A stretch of DNA of 64,000 nucleotides from Paenibacillus typhae (GTDB lineage Bacteria > Bacillota > Bacilli > Paenibacillales > Paenibacillaceae): contig NZ_FNDX01000010.1 in the NCBI RefSeq assembly GCF_900099765.1, positions 62,001 to 126,000 on the forward strand, read 5' to 3'. Positions 51,081 through 60,429 of this stretch are shown here, in pieces. Position numbers and translations under genes: made by a program. Position 1 is the first letter of the stretch; every line of letters starts with the position of its first letter. The notes under the pieces are model-generated. The model was not told where the DNA came from and searched no databases. It saw only the letters and a list, made by a program, of their open reading frames with translations.

Positions 51081-52574
51081 TTGGAAGCTGCAGTTAAAGG
51101 TAAAATTCATTTCTGGCCGGTGATGACCGCCATTTTTTTCGGGAATTTTCTCTCTGTATTAAGCACTACAACGATAAACATAGCTGTGCCGATCCTCATG
51201 GCTCATTTCCAGACCGGGCTGCACACGATGCAGTGGATGGTTACCGGCTTCATGCTCGCCACCGGCGTTACAGCCCCGCTTGCCGGATACTTGGGCGGCC
51301 GGTTCAGTTATAAACGCCTGTATACATTCGCGTTATCAGGCTTTACCGTATTTTCACTGCTGTGTGCACTTGCCTGGAATCCTGCAATTCTGATCGTGTT
51401 CCGTATGCTGCAGGGCTCCTGCAGCGGACTGATTATGGCCTGTACGATGACCATCATCTTTCAGGTCATCCCGCAGGAGCGCCGGCCTTTTGCGGTCAGC
51501 CTGTGGTCGTTGTCGGCCATGGTGGCTCCGGCCATCGGACCTACCTTCAGCGGCTGGCTGCTCCAGTTCGCCAGCTGGCACTGGCTGTTTCTGATCAACC
51601 TGCCTGTCGGAGCGGCGGCTGTCATTCTGACCCAGCTGCTGATTCCTTATTACCGGATGAATGTTCCCAAGTCCTTTGATGTGCCGGGACTGTTTACGGT
51701 GGTATTGGGCAGCTTGTCCCTGCTGGGAGCATTCAGCCAGGGCGGCAGCTGGGGATGGACCTCCTGGAAGACACTTTCCATGATCGCGCTTGGAATTGTA
51801 CTGCTCATCCTGTTTGTTCTGCGGGAGCTGAGGACGGAGGTGCCGCTGCTTAACCTGCGTGTGCTGAAAAACCGGAGGTTCACGGTGATGCTCAGCATTT
51901 ACAGCATTGTTACTGTAGCCATGTATGCCGGCACCTATCTGACACCGCTGTTTTTGCAGACGGCCGAAGGGGCCAGCACGCTCAAAACTGGTCTGATCCT
52001 GCTCCCGTCATCAGTGCTGCTGGCTCTTCTCAGCCCGGTGGTCGGCAAGCTCTACCCGCGTTTCGGGCCGGTGAAGCTGATTTCTGCCGGCATCGCCTGC
52101 ATCTTTGCCGGACTGTTTCTGATGAGCAGGCTCCATGTGGGTATCGCCCATAACTTCATTTTGTGGGCGATGGTCGTACGGAACCTGGGAATCGGGCTGG
52201 CGAATGTTCCAAGCAGCACGGCATCCATGGAGGAAATTCCGGCAGAATGGTCGGGACATGCAACCTCGATAAACAACTGGGTCCGTAATGTGCTCAGCTC
52301 ACTCGCAATTGCAGTCTTTACCTCGCTGCTGTCGAACAGGCAGGCTGTACATGCTGCTGAACTGGCCGGTCAGGGAGTGACGGCAGGCAGCGGAGATATC
52401 GGGCTTCAATCGTTTACAATGGGCGTCAATGACGTATTTGTGGTTGCTGCGCTCCTGGTGCTGGCGGGTTTCCCGCTGATGCTGCTTGTCCGCCGTAAAA
52501 ACGAGAATATCCAGGCTGAAGGGCTTCTTGAAGGCCCCGGAACGCTCAAAAAGGAATCTGCAGCAAAATTGTAA
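51081..52574 (+). CDS. MFS multidrug efflux transporter, DHA2 (EmrB/QacA) family
   Basis: A 497-residue protein with fourteen predicted transmembrane helices. LSTTTINIAVPILM is the helix-1 motif, GYLGGRFSYKRLYTFAL motif A and SLWSLSAMVAPAIGPTFSGWLL motif C. TTG at 51081 follows GGAGGGGG. The regulatory region contains two PadR operators and the divergent padR-like gene. Substrate unknown. It is a different lineage from the DHA2 pump at 37218, so the window holds two independently regulated pumps of this family. Confidence 0.9.
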   Translation: MEAAVKGKIHFWPVMTAIFFGNFLSVLSTTTINIAVPILMAHFQTGLHTMQWMVTGFMLATGVTAPLAGYLGGRFSYKRLYTFALSGFTVFSLLCALAWNPAILIVFRMLQGSCSGLIMACTMTIIFQVIPQERRPFAVSLWSLSAMVAPAIGPTFSGWLLQFASWHWLFLINLPVGAAAVILTQLLIPYYRMNVPKSFDVPGLFTVVLGSLSLLGAFSQGGSWGWTSWKTLSMIALGIVLLILFVLRELRTEVPLLNLRVLKNRRFTVMLSIYSIVTVAMYAGTYLTPLFLQTAEGASTLKTGLILLPSSVLLALLSPVVGKLYPRFGPVKLISAGIACIFAGLFLMSRLHVGIAHNFILWAMVVRNLGIGLANVPSSTASMEEIPAEWSGHATSINNWVRNVLSSLAIAVFTSLLSNRQAVHAAELAGQGVTAGSGDIGLQSFTMGVNDVFVVAALLVLAGFPLMLLVRRKNENIQAEGLLEGPGTLKKESAAKL

Positions 52575-52613
52575 TATCAGATTATCTAATGCAAGTTATC
52601 ATTAATAATAATG

Positions 52614-52658
52614 AAGCGGCCCAAATCGGAGTGATTTACTCTGATTTAAGCCGCTTTT
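52614..52658 (+). terminator. Terminator of the PadR-controlled transporter gene
   Basis: AAGCGGC pairs with GCCGCTT, with an inner AAATC-GAGT/ACTC-GATTT stem (one mismatch), followed by TTTT. Confidence 0.75.
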
Positions 52659-52796
52659 CGTCATTATATTGGATAAAATGACATTAATGCCAATTTTAAG
52701 TCATGATCAGACTCGTTGATCGTTTCTGATAATTATGATAGCCTGAGTTCAAGATGTTAGAAGAGAAGAAGATTTTACGTTAAGGAGAGGTCCATA

Positions 52797-54662
52797 TTGG
52801 TGCAACTACAAGTTACGAACAGCCCGTTTAACGAGAGTCAGGCCGAGCTTCTGAACCGGCTGCTGCCGACATTGACAGAGTCGCAGCAAATCTGGCTCGG
52901 CGGATATTTGTCCGCCATGTCCCTGCGGGGAGCCGGGGCTGCGACGGCAGCCGGTGAGCAGCCGGCGCCTGCTGCAGCCGCCCAGGGCACATTGCCTGCC
53001 GCAGCTGCAGCTGCACCACCATTATCCCGTGAGGTGACTGTGCTGTTCGGCTCGCAGACCGGCAACTGCCAGCGGCTGGCGGCAAGCCTGTCCCGCAAGC
53101 TTGAGGAGCAGGGCTTCAAGGTAACTGTATCTGCGATGAACGCCTTCAAGCCGAATACGCTCAAGAAGGTCGAGAACCTGCTGATTCTGGTCAGCACACA
53201 CGGAGAAGGCGAGCCGCCGGACAACGCCCGGGCTTTCCATGAATTCCTTCACAGCAAAAGAGCGCCGCAGCTGGAGTCGCTGCGCTTCTCGGTTCTGGCA
53301 CTGGGAGATACCTCTTACGAGTTCTTCTGCCAGACCGGCAAAGACTTTGATGAGCGGCTGGAACAGCTCGGCGGCCAGCGCCTGAGCCCGCGGATTGATT
53401 GCGATCTCGATTATGATGAGCCGGTCGCAGACTGGTTCGAGCAGGTGCTTGGCGCTTTGAACGGCCCGCAGAATGCACCGCAGCTCGCTGACCAGGCAGT
53501 AGCGGCAGCCGAGAAGGCTGACGAGCCGCAATCCCCTTATTCCCGCAATCATCCTTTTCATGCAGAAGTGCTGGAGAATCTGAATTTGAACGGACGCGGC
53601 TCGGACCGCGAGACCCGGCATCTGGAGCTGTCGCTTGCCGGCTCCGGCTTGACCTTTGAGCCTGGAGATTCCCTCGGGGTCTATCCGGAGAACCATCCTC
53701 AGCTGGTAGCGGATATTATTGCTGCGGCAGGCTGGAATCCGGACGAAACCGTTCCTTTTAATAAGAAGGGTGAAGAAGGCACACTGCGCGAAGCGCTGCT
53801 GCGCCATTACGAAATTACCGTACTGACCAAACCATTGCTGGAACAGGCGGCTAAGCTGTCTGGGGCACCGGGTCTGCAGGCACTGCTGGCACCGGAAGCG
53901 CAGCAGGAGCTGAAGTCCTATATCCAGGGCCGCGATCTGCTGGATCTGATTACGGATTTCGGGCCATGGAATGTTCCGGCCAGCAGCTTTGTAGCCATAC
54001 TGCGCAAGCTGCCGGCAAGATTGTATTCCATTTCCAGCAGCTATAACGCGAATCCGGAAGAGGTTCATTTTACCGTCCGTGCGGTGCGCTATGAATCACA
54101 CGGGCGTGACCGCTACGGCGTCTGCTCGGTGCATTGCGCTGAACGGGTTCAGCCTGGAGATACGCTGCCGGTGTATATACAGAGCAATCCGAACTTCAAG
54201 CTGCCGGCGAATCCGGATGTGCCTGTAATCATGATCGGGCCGGGCACCGGTGTTGCTCCGTTCCGCTCCTTCCTTGAAGAACGCGGTGAGCAGGGTGCCG
54301 GCGGCAAGACCTGGCTGTTCTACGGCGACCGCCATTTCGTGACCGACTTCCTCTACCAGACAGACTGGCAGCGGATGCTGAAGGAAGGCGTACTGAACAA
54401 GCTGGATGTAGCCTTCTCGCGTGATACGGAGGAGAAGGTATACGTGCAGCACCGTATTCTTGAGCACAGCAAAGAACTGTTTGCTTGGCTGCAGGAAGGC
54501 GCGCACATGTATGTATGCGGCGACGAGAAGCACATGGCGCATGATGTTCATGCGGCACTCCTGACCGTTATCCAGGAAGAAGCCGGCCTCAGCCCTGAAG
54601 GTGCGGCAGCATATCTGGAGAACCTGCAGCAGGAACAGCGCTACCAGCGCGATGTATATTAA
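52797..54662 (+). CDS. cysJ: Sulfite reductase (NADPH) flavoprotein alpha subunit
   Basis: A 621-residue diflavin reductase. An N-terminal helical region and Ala/Pro-rich linker lead to a flavodoxin-like FMN domain ([38 protein letters not shown]), an FAD domain (RLYSISSSY) and an NADPH domain ([33 protein letters not shown]) ending in YQRDVY. It transfers electrons from NADPH to CysI for sulfite reduction to sulfide. TTG start with AAGGAGAGG upstream. The cysI start lies 35 bp after its stop. Confidence 0.94.
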   Translation: MVQLQVTNSPFNESQAELLNRLLPTLTESQQIWLGGYLSAMSLRGAGAATAAGEQPAPAAAAQGTLPAAAAAAPPLSREVTVLFGSQTGNCQRLAASLSRKLEEQGFKVTVSAMNAFKPNTLKKVENLLILVSTHGEGEPPDNARAFHEFLHSKRAPQLESLRFSVLALGDTSYEFFCQTGKDFDERLEQLGGQRLSPRIDCDLDYDEPVADWFEQVLGALNGPQNAPQLADQAVAAAEKADEPQSPYSRNHPFHAEVLENLNLNGRGSDRETRHLELSLAGSGLTFEPGDSLGVYPENHPQLVADIIAAAGWNPDETVPFNKKGEEGTLREALLRHYEITVLTKPLLEQAAKLSGAPGLQALLAPEAQQELKSYIQGRDLLDLITDFGPWNVPASSFVAILRKLPARLYSISSSYNANPEEVHFTVRAVRYESHGRDRYGVCSVHCAERVQPGDTLPVYIQSNPNFKLPANPDVPVIMIGPGTGVAPFRSFLEERGEQGAGGKTWLFYGDRHFVTDFLYQTDWQRMLKEGVLNKLDVAFSRDTEEKVYVQHRILEHSKELFAWLQEGAHMYVCGDEKHMAHDVHAALLTVIQEEAGLSPEGAAAYLENLQQEQRYQRDVY

Positions 54663-54697
54663 GGACAGCGGATGGCCCCGGAAGGAGAAGATCAATA

Positions 54698-56422
54698 GTG
54701 GCAAACAATGAATCAGCGGTGAAGCCGATCGGCGGACCCCCAAGCGATGTTGAACATATTAAGCTGGAGAGCAACTATCTGCGCGGCGCCCTCGAAGCTA
54801 CGCTGCAGAACCCGATTACCGGCGGACTGCCGGAGGATGATAACCGGTTGCTGAAATTCCACGGCAGCTATATGCAGGATGACCGGGATTTGCGTGCAGA
54901 ACGCGAGCGCTCCAAGCTGGAGCCGGCCTTTCAGTTCATGCTGCGGGTAGTAGCACCGGGAGGTGTGGCCTCGGCAGCACAGTGGCTGGTAATGGATAAG
55001 CTGGCCCACCAGTACGGCAACGGTACACTCCGCCTCACAACCCGGCAGGCTTTTCAGATGCACGGCGTGCTTAAATGGAACCTCAAAAAGACAATTAAAA
55101 CCATTAACGATACACTCATGACTACTCTGGCGGCCTGCGGAGATGTCAACCGCAACGTAATGAGCAGCCCGAACCCGTACCAGTCCGAGGTACATTCCGA
55201 GGTGTATGAGTGGGCCCGCAAGCTCAGCGACCACCTCGCACCGCGGACTCCGGCCTACCACGAAATCTGGCTGGACGGGGAAAAGGTAGTAGACAGCAAG
55301 GCGGATGTGGAAGTAGAGCCTATTTACGGGCCGGTCTACCTGCCGCGCAAATTCAAGATCGGCCTGGCGGTTCCGCCTTCCAATGATGTCGATGTTTTCT
55401 CCCAGGATCTGGGCTTCATCGCGATTCTTGAAGACGGCAAGCTGGCCGGATTCAATGTGACTGTCGGAGGCGGAATGGGGATGACACACGGTGATACCAA
55501 TACCTATCCGCAGCTTGGCCGGGTAATCGGCTTCGCACGTCCGGAGCAGATCATTGAGGTTGCCGAGAAGACAGTGACGATTCAGCGCGATTACGGGAAC
55601 CGTTCCGTCCGTAAAAATGCCCGGTTCAAATATACGATTGACCGCCACGGGCTGGAATGGTTCAGAGGAGAGCTTCACCACAGGCTGGGCTGGGAGCTGG
55701 AAGCGGCCCGGGCCTACCATTTCGATCATAACGGCGACCGCTACGGCTGGGTAAAGGGCTACGACGGCAAATGGAACCTGACCCTCTATATCCAGAGCGG
55801 ACGGATTCAGGATCAGGAAGGCTATCTGCTGATGACCGGACTGCGCGAGATTGCCAAGATTCACACCGGCGATTTCCGGCTCACCCCGAACCAGAATCTG
55901 ATTATCGGCGGCGTAAGCAGTGCGAAGAAACGCCGGATCGCCGAGCTGGCCAAGCAATACGGCCTGACCGACGGTGCACATCATTCCGCCCTGCGGCGCA
56001 GCGCGCTGTCCTGTGTGGCGCTGCCGACCTGCGGTCTGGCAATGGCGGAAGCAGAGCGATATCTTCCGCATCTGCTCGATAAGCTGGAGCCGATTATCGA
56101 CAAAGCCGGCTTGCGTGATGAGGAGATTGTCATCCGGATGACCGGTTGCCCTAACGGCTGTGCCCGTCCGGCACTCGGAGAGATTTCCTTTATCGGCAAA
56201 TCACCGGGTAAATACAACATGTATTTGGGCGCCGGCTTCAGCGGCGACCGTCTGAACAAGCTCTATAAGGAAAATATCGGCGAGCAGGAAATTCTGGAGA
56301 CGCTGGAGCCGATGCTTCACCGCTATGCCAATGAACGGAACAGCGGTGAGCATTTCGGTGACTTCGTCATCCGCAGCGGATACGTATCTGCTGTAACCTC
56401 CGGACTTAACTTCCATGACTGA
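54698..56422 (+). CDS. cysI: Sulfite reductase (NADPH) hemoprotein beta subunit
   Basis: A 574-residue siroheme/iron-sulfur protein with two related halves. Siroheme-contact residues lie in [12 protein letters not shown] and [12 protein letters not shown], and the [4Fe-4S] ligands in ALPTCGLA and [11 protein letters not shown]. It performs the six-electron reduction of sulfite. GTG start at 54698 with GAAGGAGAAG upstream. Forms the reductase with CysJ. A terminator follows at 56465. No CysL-type or CymR-type site could be assigned upstream. Confidence 0.95.
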   Translation: MANNESAVKPIGGPPSDVEHIKLESNYLRGALEATLQNPITGGLPEDDNRLLKFHGSYMQDDRDLRAERERSKLEPAFQFMLRVVAPGGVASAAQWLVMDKLAHQYGNGTLRLTTRQAFQMHGVLKWNLKKTIKTINDTLMTTLAACGDVNRNVMSSPNPYQSEVHSEVYEWARKLSDHLAPRTPAYHEIWLDGEKVVDSKADVEVEPIYGPVYLPRKFKIGLAVPPSNDVDVFSQDLGFIAILEDGKLAGFNVTVGGGMGMTHGDTNTYPQLGRVIGFARPEQIIEVAEKTVTIQRDYGNRSVRKNARFKYTIDRHGLEWFRGELHHRLGWELEAARAYHFDHNGDRYGWVKGYDGKWNLTLYIQSGRIQDQEGYLLMTGLREIAKIHTGDFRLTPNQNLIIGGVSSAKKRRIAELAKQYGLTDGAHHSALRRSALSCVALPTCGLAMAEAERYLPHLLDKLEPIIDKAGLRDEEIVIRMTGCPNGCARPALGEISFIGKSPGKYNMYLGAGFSGDRLNKLYKENIGEQEILETLEPMLHRYANERNSGEHFGDFVIRSGYVSAVTSGLNFHD

Positions 56423-56464
56423 TCTGGAGCAATAGAGTTAACCCGCTATAACTATGGCTACCCA

Positions 56465-56514
56465 AAGAACCTGTCTTCCCAAGCTGAATTTCGCGGGAGG
56501 GCAGGTTCTTTTAT
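56465..56514 (+). terminator. Terminator of cysJI
   Basis: AAGAACCTG pairs with CAGGTTCTT, with an inner CCC/GGG contact, followed by TTAT. Confidence 0.7.
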
Positions 56515-56584
56515 ATTCTTAGCTGTCTTCAGTCTGTAGAATATCAAAATTTGTATGGTTGTACTATATCCATCTTCTATAAGC

Positions 56585-56597
56585 TACATACAATATA
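56585..56597 (+). promoter_or_regulatory. Possible sporulation-type -10 element
   Basis: CATACAATATA resembles the CATAnnnTA -10 recognised by sigma-E and sigma-K. No clear matching -35 can be fixed, so this is a weak suggestion that the next gene is expressed in the mother cell. Confidence 0.2.
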
Positions 56598-56624
56598 GTA
56601 ATACAAATGAAAAGGATGATAGCC

Positions 56625-57023
56625 GTGCCTACTTTTGACAACGTGCTCGTTACCGGCAACCAGCTTATACAGCAGGACCTTCATGTGAACGGAAACGAAA
56701 CAGTGCAGGTGAATTTGAACGTCAATGGCAGTCAAACCATCCAGGGAGATTTGCAGATTAACGGCAATCAATCCATAGTTAATAGTCTTGCAACCGGAGC
56801 GGATGTAGACGCCGGCGGCAGTCTCTGGTCCAATTACCGGGTGGGGGTAAGCAATCAGCCCGTACTCCCAGCTGGCGGATTCAGTCTGCAGCAGATCCGA
56901 TTCTTTGCTACAGGTGCAGCCTCCCAGGCGGGACTGATGCTGAAGGGAACCGACGGGCTGGATTATGTGCTGTTTATTGATGTCAGCAGCGGAACACCAA
57001 GCCTGGCGATTCAACCTGCATAA
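56625..57023 (+). CDS. Small NG-repeat, beta-helix-like protein of unknown function
   Basis: A 132-residue protein I do not recognise. The N-terminal half repeats a pattern of about 12 residues: QDLHVNGNETVQ, VNLNVNGSQTIQ, GDLQINGNQSIV, suggestive of a small beta-solenoid like bactofilins or spore-surface and phage-tail proteins. The C-terminal half is a mixed region without motifs. GTG at 56625 follows AAAGGATG and is preferred to ATG at 56607. Adjacent glycosyltransferase-like genes suggest a surface-associated role; this is inference. Confidence 0.6.
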   Translation: MPTFDNVLVTGNQLIQQDLHVNGNETVQVNLNVNGSQTIQGDLQINGNQSIVNSLATGADVDAGGSLWSNYRVGVSNQPVLPAGGFSLQQIRFFATGAASQAGLMLKGTDGLDYVLFIDVSSGTPSLAIQPA

Positions 57024-57041
57024 GCATATAATATGTCCCGT

Positions 57042-58121
57042 TCACAGCCTGGAAGCTGCCATTGGAAAAGCACCCGTATGCTCCAGTGCCTTCTTAACCT
57101 CCTCCAGATAACGGAACTGATGCTGCAGGTCAGGCTCTAGAAAAGCGCCTTCAGCCCACTCATTCCAGGCATTGATAAACAGAAATTCGCTTCTGTACAG
57201 CTTCATAGCACGTTCAATCTGTTTCGTCAGGTACCAGCCGAATTTACGCGGGGAGGCTCCGATGGCACTCTGTCCCCGGATGCCCAGCCGCGGTGTATTA
57301 TCCCAGTTGACATATGCGCCAGGGAAAATTGTTTCGCCGTTACGGTGATGGGACCGGTTCAGGATCGACAGCCAGGCCTGGTCGTAATCAAATACGAGAT
57401 GCTCCCGGCCGCTGATATTCATGTAATGCCACAGACGCTGTGTTTCCCCATGGGCAAAGGTGTAATGAGGCTCGAACTCGACGCTTGCCTGAAATCCGCT
57501 CTGGCTGGGAATTTCAAAGCCGCCCAGTGTCCTGACAAAATAAATGCCGTCCAGCCCGTTTCTTACCGCCAGCTTGTTCCACAGCTTCAGCATGTCTTCG
57601 CACCGGGGAATTTTCCCCGGTCTGTAAATGATAAATACGGGTTTGTTGTCAACACGGATGTACCGCGTGTCCCGGAACGCATCCAATAGCTCGTAGAAAT
57701 GGCTTTCCCAGTCCGCCTCATCTCCGTAATCCTGCTCAATCAATACATCCTGTTCACCACCGTCCCATTTGCGTGTCCAGGATTCATTTGCCCAGGATAA
57801 GCAGAATGGAAACTGCGGCTCGCCAGAGGCTAATACCTCCTTGAATGGACGTTCAAGCAGTGTCTTCCCCTTGAACCAGTAATGATAGTAACAGAACCCG
57901 TATATTCCGTAGGATCTGGCCACCTTGGCCTGCCAATTTCTCACAGTGGCATCGGTCAGATCATAGTAATAATGATCAAGCGGTTCTTTGGGCTGCTGGT
58001 GGCCGGCATAGAGCGGAACCGCTTTTCTGGTGTTGGTCCACTCCGTGAATCCCTTGCCCCACCACCGGTCATTCTCGGGAATGCGATGAAATTGGGGCAG
58101 TAAATAAGCGATCAGCTTCAA
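57042..58121 (-). CDS. WbsX-family glycosyltransferase/GH99-like protein
   Basis: A 359-residue protein of the WbsX family, starting MKLIAYLLPQFHRIPENDRWWGKGFTEWTN, with GFCYYHYWFKGKTLLERP, FPFCLSWANESWTRKWDG and FINAWNEWAEGAFLEPD. The family has an endo-alpha-mannosidase-like (GH99) fold and occurs in O-antigen and surface-glycan loci. The catalytic role is not proven for bacterial members. It is transcribed with the CgeB-like gene, 38 bp apart. Confidence 0.85.
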   Translation of the reverse strand: MKLIAYLLPQFHRIPENDRWWGKGFTEWTNTRKAVPLYAGHQQPKEPLDHYYYDLTDATVRNWQAKVARSYGIYGFCYYHYWFKGKTLLERPFKEVLASGEPQFPFCLSWANESWTRKWDGGEQDVLIEQDYGDEADWESHFYELLDAFRDTRYIRVDNKPVFIIYRPGKIPRCEDMLKLWNKLAVRNGLDGIYFVRTLGGFEIPSQSGFQASVEFEPHYTFAHGETQRLWHYMNISGREHLVFDYDQAWLSILNRSHHRNGETIFPGAYVNWDNTPRLGIRGQSAIGASPRKFGWYLTKQIERAMKLYRSEFLFINAWNEWAEGAFLEPDLQHQFRYLEEVKKALEHTGAFPMAASRL

Positions 58122-58159
58122 GTGGCATACCTCCTGCTGCAGGTCTTAATGTTGTTGTA

Positions 58160-59233
58160 TCAGCGGTTAAATACGATATGAAGCAGCTTTGTAGTCAATT
58201 GAAGAAAAGAGTAATCATAGGTGCTGTTCCATAGTGAGCGGGAGGCCACAGCCCTCTTGGCTTCAGCATGATTACTGTAATAATGCAGCTTTTCCAGCAG
58301 CTCTTTGGCTGAATGAAAAGTAACAATATCCTCGCCGGGCTTCATATATTCATATATATTGGGATGTGCCTCGGCCAGCTGGAACGCTCCGCAAGCCGCA
58401 ATGTCAAACATGCGATTCGGCAGACTGCCCCAATGGATGATTATTTCTGCTCCATTGTAATACGGTAGGAGTTCGGTATCCGGCTGCAGCACCGTCAGCT
58501 CAGGATAATGCTCCCAGCCGCTTCCGCAAGCAAACACCTTTCTGAGAGGAAATACATGCTTAATGCTCTCGGCATAGTCCTTACCGGATGTGCTGACATC
58601 ACCAAGCAGCAAAAGGTCTGACCTGTACGCTTCATCCACTGACCGGGGGGTGAATTGGCTCCGGTTGGAGGCAAAAGGCAGATAAAAGACCGACTTGCAG
58701 CCGGATTGTTGATAAAAGGGAATATGAAGGCTGTTCTGTGTAAATACATAATCAAACAGCAGGGCCAGCTCTGCGGTAGCGACGCTGGTGGCCGGGCCAT
58801 CGGATAGCCAGATGGCTTTTTTGACAGAAGCAGCCCGGATGGCATCAAGGTCACTGCCCGAGAGCGGCTCTTCATTTCCCACAACCAAAAGCAGGTCGGG
58901 ATTCAGCTGGTGCAGTGCTGAGGAGAAGCTCTGGAACGCCTTGATGGCAACCAGCTCCTTGGCCAGCAGCCTTAGCTGCTCGGCAATCATTTGTTCAATT
59001 TGCCACAAGGTATCTCCAGTCATGAAGGAAACCATCAGGATACGAATCTGCTTATGTTCGACGAAGCCTGATATCTGAGGATGATCGCGGCTGGCTTCAA
59101 TTAACCGGTGGTTCTTCTGGGATATCATTTTTATCGCCTGGACAACTGTTTTTGTGATAAATTTTCTGGTTGTAAGATCCAAGCGCACGGTTTTGGGTGA
59201 GTGTTTGATCCGGCGTCTACTTTTCTTGGTCAT
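58160..59233 (-). CDS. CgeB-like glycosyltransferase
   Basis: A 357-residue GT-B-type protein. The C-terminal domain has YYNGAEIIIHWGSLPNRMFDIAACGAFQLAEAHP and DIVTFHSAKELLEKLHYYS, diagnostic of the Glyco_trans_1_2 domain of CgeB and spore maturation glycosyltransferases. The N-terminal region is basic (TKKSRRRIKHS). B. subtilis CgeB acts in the mother cell on the spore crust. ATG at 59233 follows AAAGGA at a long distance of about 13 nt; the frame is open to 59290. Confidence 0.78.
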   Translation of the reverse strand: MTKKSRRRIKHSPKTVRLDLTTRKFITKTVVQAIKMISQKNHRLIEASRDHPQISGFVEHKQIRILMVSFMTGDTLWQIEQMIAEQLRLLAKELVAIKAFQSFSSALHQLNPDLLLVVGNEEPLSGSDLDAIRAASVKKAIWLSDGPATSVATAELALLFDYVFTQNSLHIPFYQQSGCKSVFYLPFASNRSQFTPRSVDEAYRSDLLLLGDVSTSGKDYAESIKHVFPLRKVFACGSGWEHYPELTVLQPDTELLPYYNGAEIIIHWGSLPNRMFDIAACGAFQLAEAHPNIYEYMKPGEDIVTFHSAKELLEKLHYYSNHAEAKRAVASRSLWNSTYDYSFLQLTTKLLHIVFNR

Positions 59234-59424
59234 GAGGCTCTTACAATCCTTTCTGCAGATGCTGTACTGTCTTATGATATGAAAAAACACGAAGATCGTA
59301 ACTGCTTCAAGATTAAATTTGGATTTTCGGCGGTTTTCTTACATAATATATAGAGAGAAGTGTCAAAAACATATTCAAGAGCCATTATAGTGAGTAATGC
59401 GTTCTGTACAGAAGAGGCGATTAG

Positions 59425-60171
59425 ATGATTATCATGAAGACAATGGAAGAAATCGAAAAAATGCGGGCAGCCGGCCAAATTCTGGCTGAATGCCACCGGC
59501 AGATTGCCGGAATGATACAGCCCGGTATAACGACCTGGGAAATTGACGAATTTGCCGAAAAGTTCATCCTGTCACAGGGAGCCACTCCGGAGCAAAAAGG
59601 CTACCACGGCTATCCTTATGCAACCTGCGCTTCTGTAAACGATGTGATCTGCCACGGCTTCCCCAAGAAGGAGCCGCTGAAGGACGGAGATATTGTTACG
59701 ATTGATATGGTCGTTAACTTGAACGGCTGGCTGGCGGATTCGGCCTGGTCCTACGGCGTAGGCAACATTAGCGCAGAGGCGCAGAAGCTGCTCGATACTA
59801 CCAAGGAATCGCTGTTCAAAGGAATTGAGCAGGCGGTGGCCGGCAACCGTGTCGGGGATGTGGCCCACGCCATCCAGACCTATGCCGAGTCGAACGGATT
59901 CTCGGTAGTCCGTGATTTCATCGGCCACGGTATCGGCTCAGAAATGCATGAAAAGCCCGATGTGCCTTCCTACGGTCCGGCCGGCAAAGGCCCGCGCTTA
60001 AAGGAAGGCATGGTATTTACCATCGAGCCGATGCTGAATACCGGAAGCTACCGGACGAAGGTTGATGCTGACGGGTGGACTGCCCGGACCATTGACGGCG
60101 GACTTTCTGCTCAATATGAGCATACCCTGGCCATTACGCCGCAGGGAACAATCATTCTTACCCAGCTGTAA
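59425..60171 (+). CDS. map: Type I methionine aminopeptidase
   Basis: A 248-residue metallopeptidase with all five metal ligands: IDMVVNLNGWLADSAW (two Asp), GHGIGSEMHEKP (His), FTIEPML (Glu) and YEHTLAIT (Glu). It removes initiator Met from nascent proteins. It is a monocistronic copy away from the ribosomal protein operon, so it may be a second paralogue as in B. subtilis (Map/YflG). AGAGGCG lies before ATG 59425. A strong terminator follows. Confidence 0.92.
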   Translation: MIIMKTMEEIEKMRAAGQILAECHRQIAGMIQPGITTWEIDEFAEKFILSQGATPEQKGYHGYPYATCASVNDVICHGFPKKEPLKDGDIVTIDMVVNLNGWLADSAWSYGVGNISAEAQKLLDTTKESLFKGIEQAVAGNRVGDVAHAIQTYAESNGFSVVRDFIGHGIGSEMHEKPDVPSYGPAGKGPRLKEGMVFTIEPMLNTGSYRTKVDADGWTARTIDGGLSAQYEHTLAITPQGTIILTQL

Positions 60172-60185
60172 TATAGAACGGTTAT

Positions 60186-60230
60186 AACCCGGCCAGTCCG
60201 TCATAATGATATGACGCTGGCCGGGTTTGT
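60186..60230 (+). terminator. Terminator of map
   Basis: AACCCGGCCAG pairs with CTGGCCGGGTT, and an inner CGTCAT/ATGACG stem extends it; a TTTG-rich tail follows. Confidence 0.85.
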
Positions 60231-60288
60231 TTTGCAATATAACAATTTATATGTTCTACCCGATCAATATTTCTTATATTTCCCGCAG

Positions 60289-60330
60289 AAACGGTTGCCC
60301 CTTCCCTGAGGACGGCGCAACCGTTTCTCT
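60289..60330 (+). terminator. Second hairpin downstream of map
   Basis: AAACGGTTGC (60289-60298) pairs perfectly with GCAACCGTTT (60317-60326), followed by CTCTTGTTTT. It lies about 60 bp after the first terminator with no gene between, so it is a tandem terminator, the 3-prime end of a short RNA, or a leader of the next operon. Confidence 0.55.
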
Positions 60331-60429
60331 TGTTTTCATGACTAAATGTGTCGAAATTCACGGCAATCAGGCGTGAAAATGAATATAATAGGATGAATTT
60401 AAGGCAAATGGGAATAGAGGATCACTTTC

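Noticed and set aside
51081..52574. Recent duplication of the DHA2 pump at 37218
   Set aside because: The two proteins share family motifs but differ throughout and have different regulators (PadR and MarR), so they are separate lineages.
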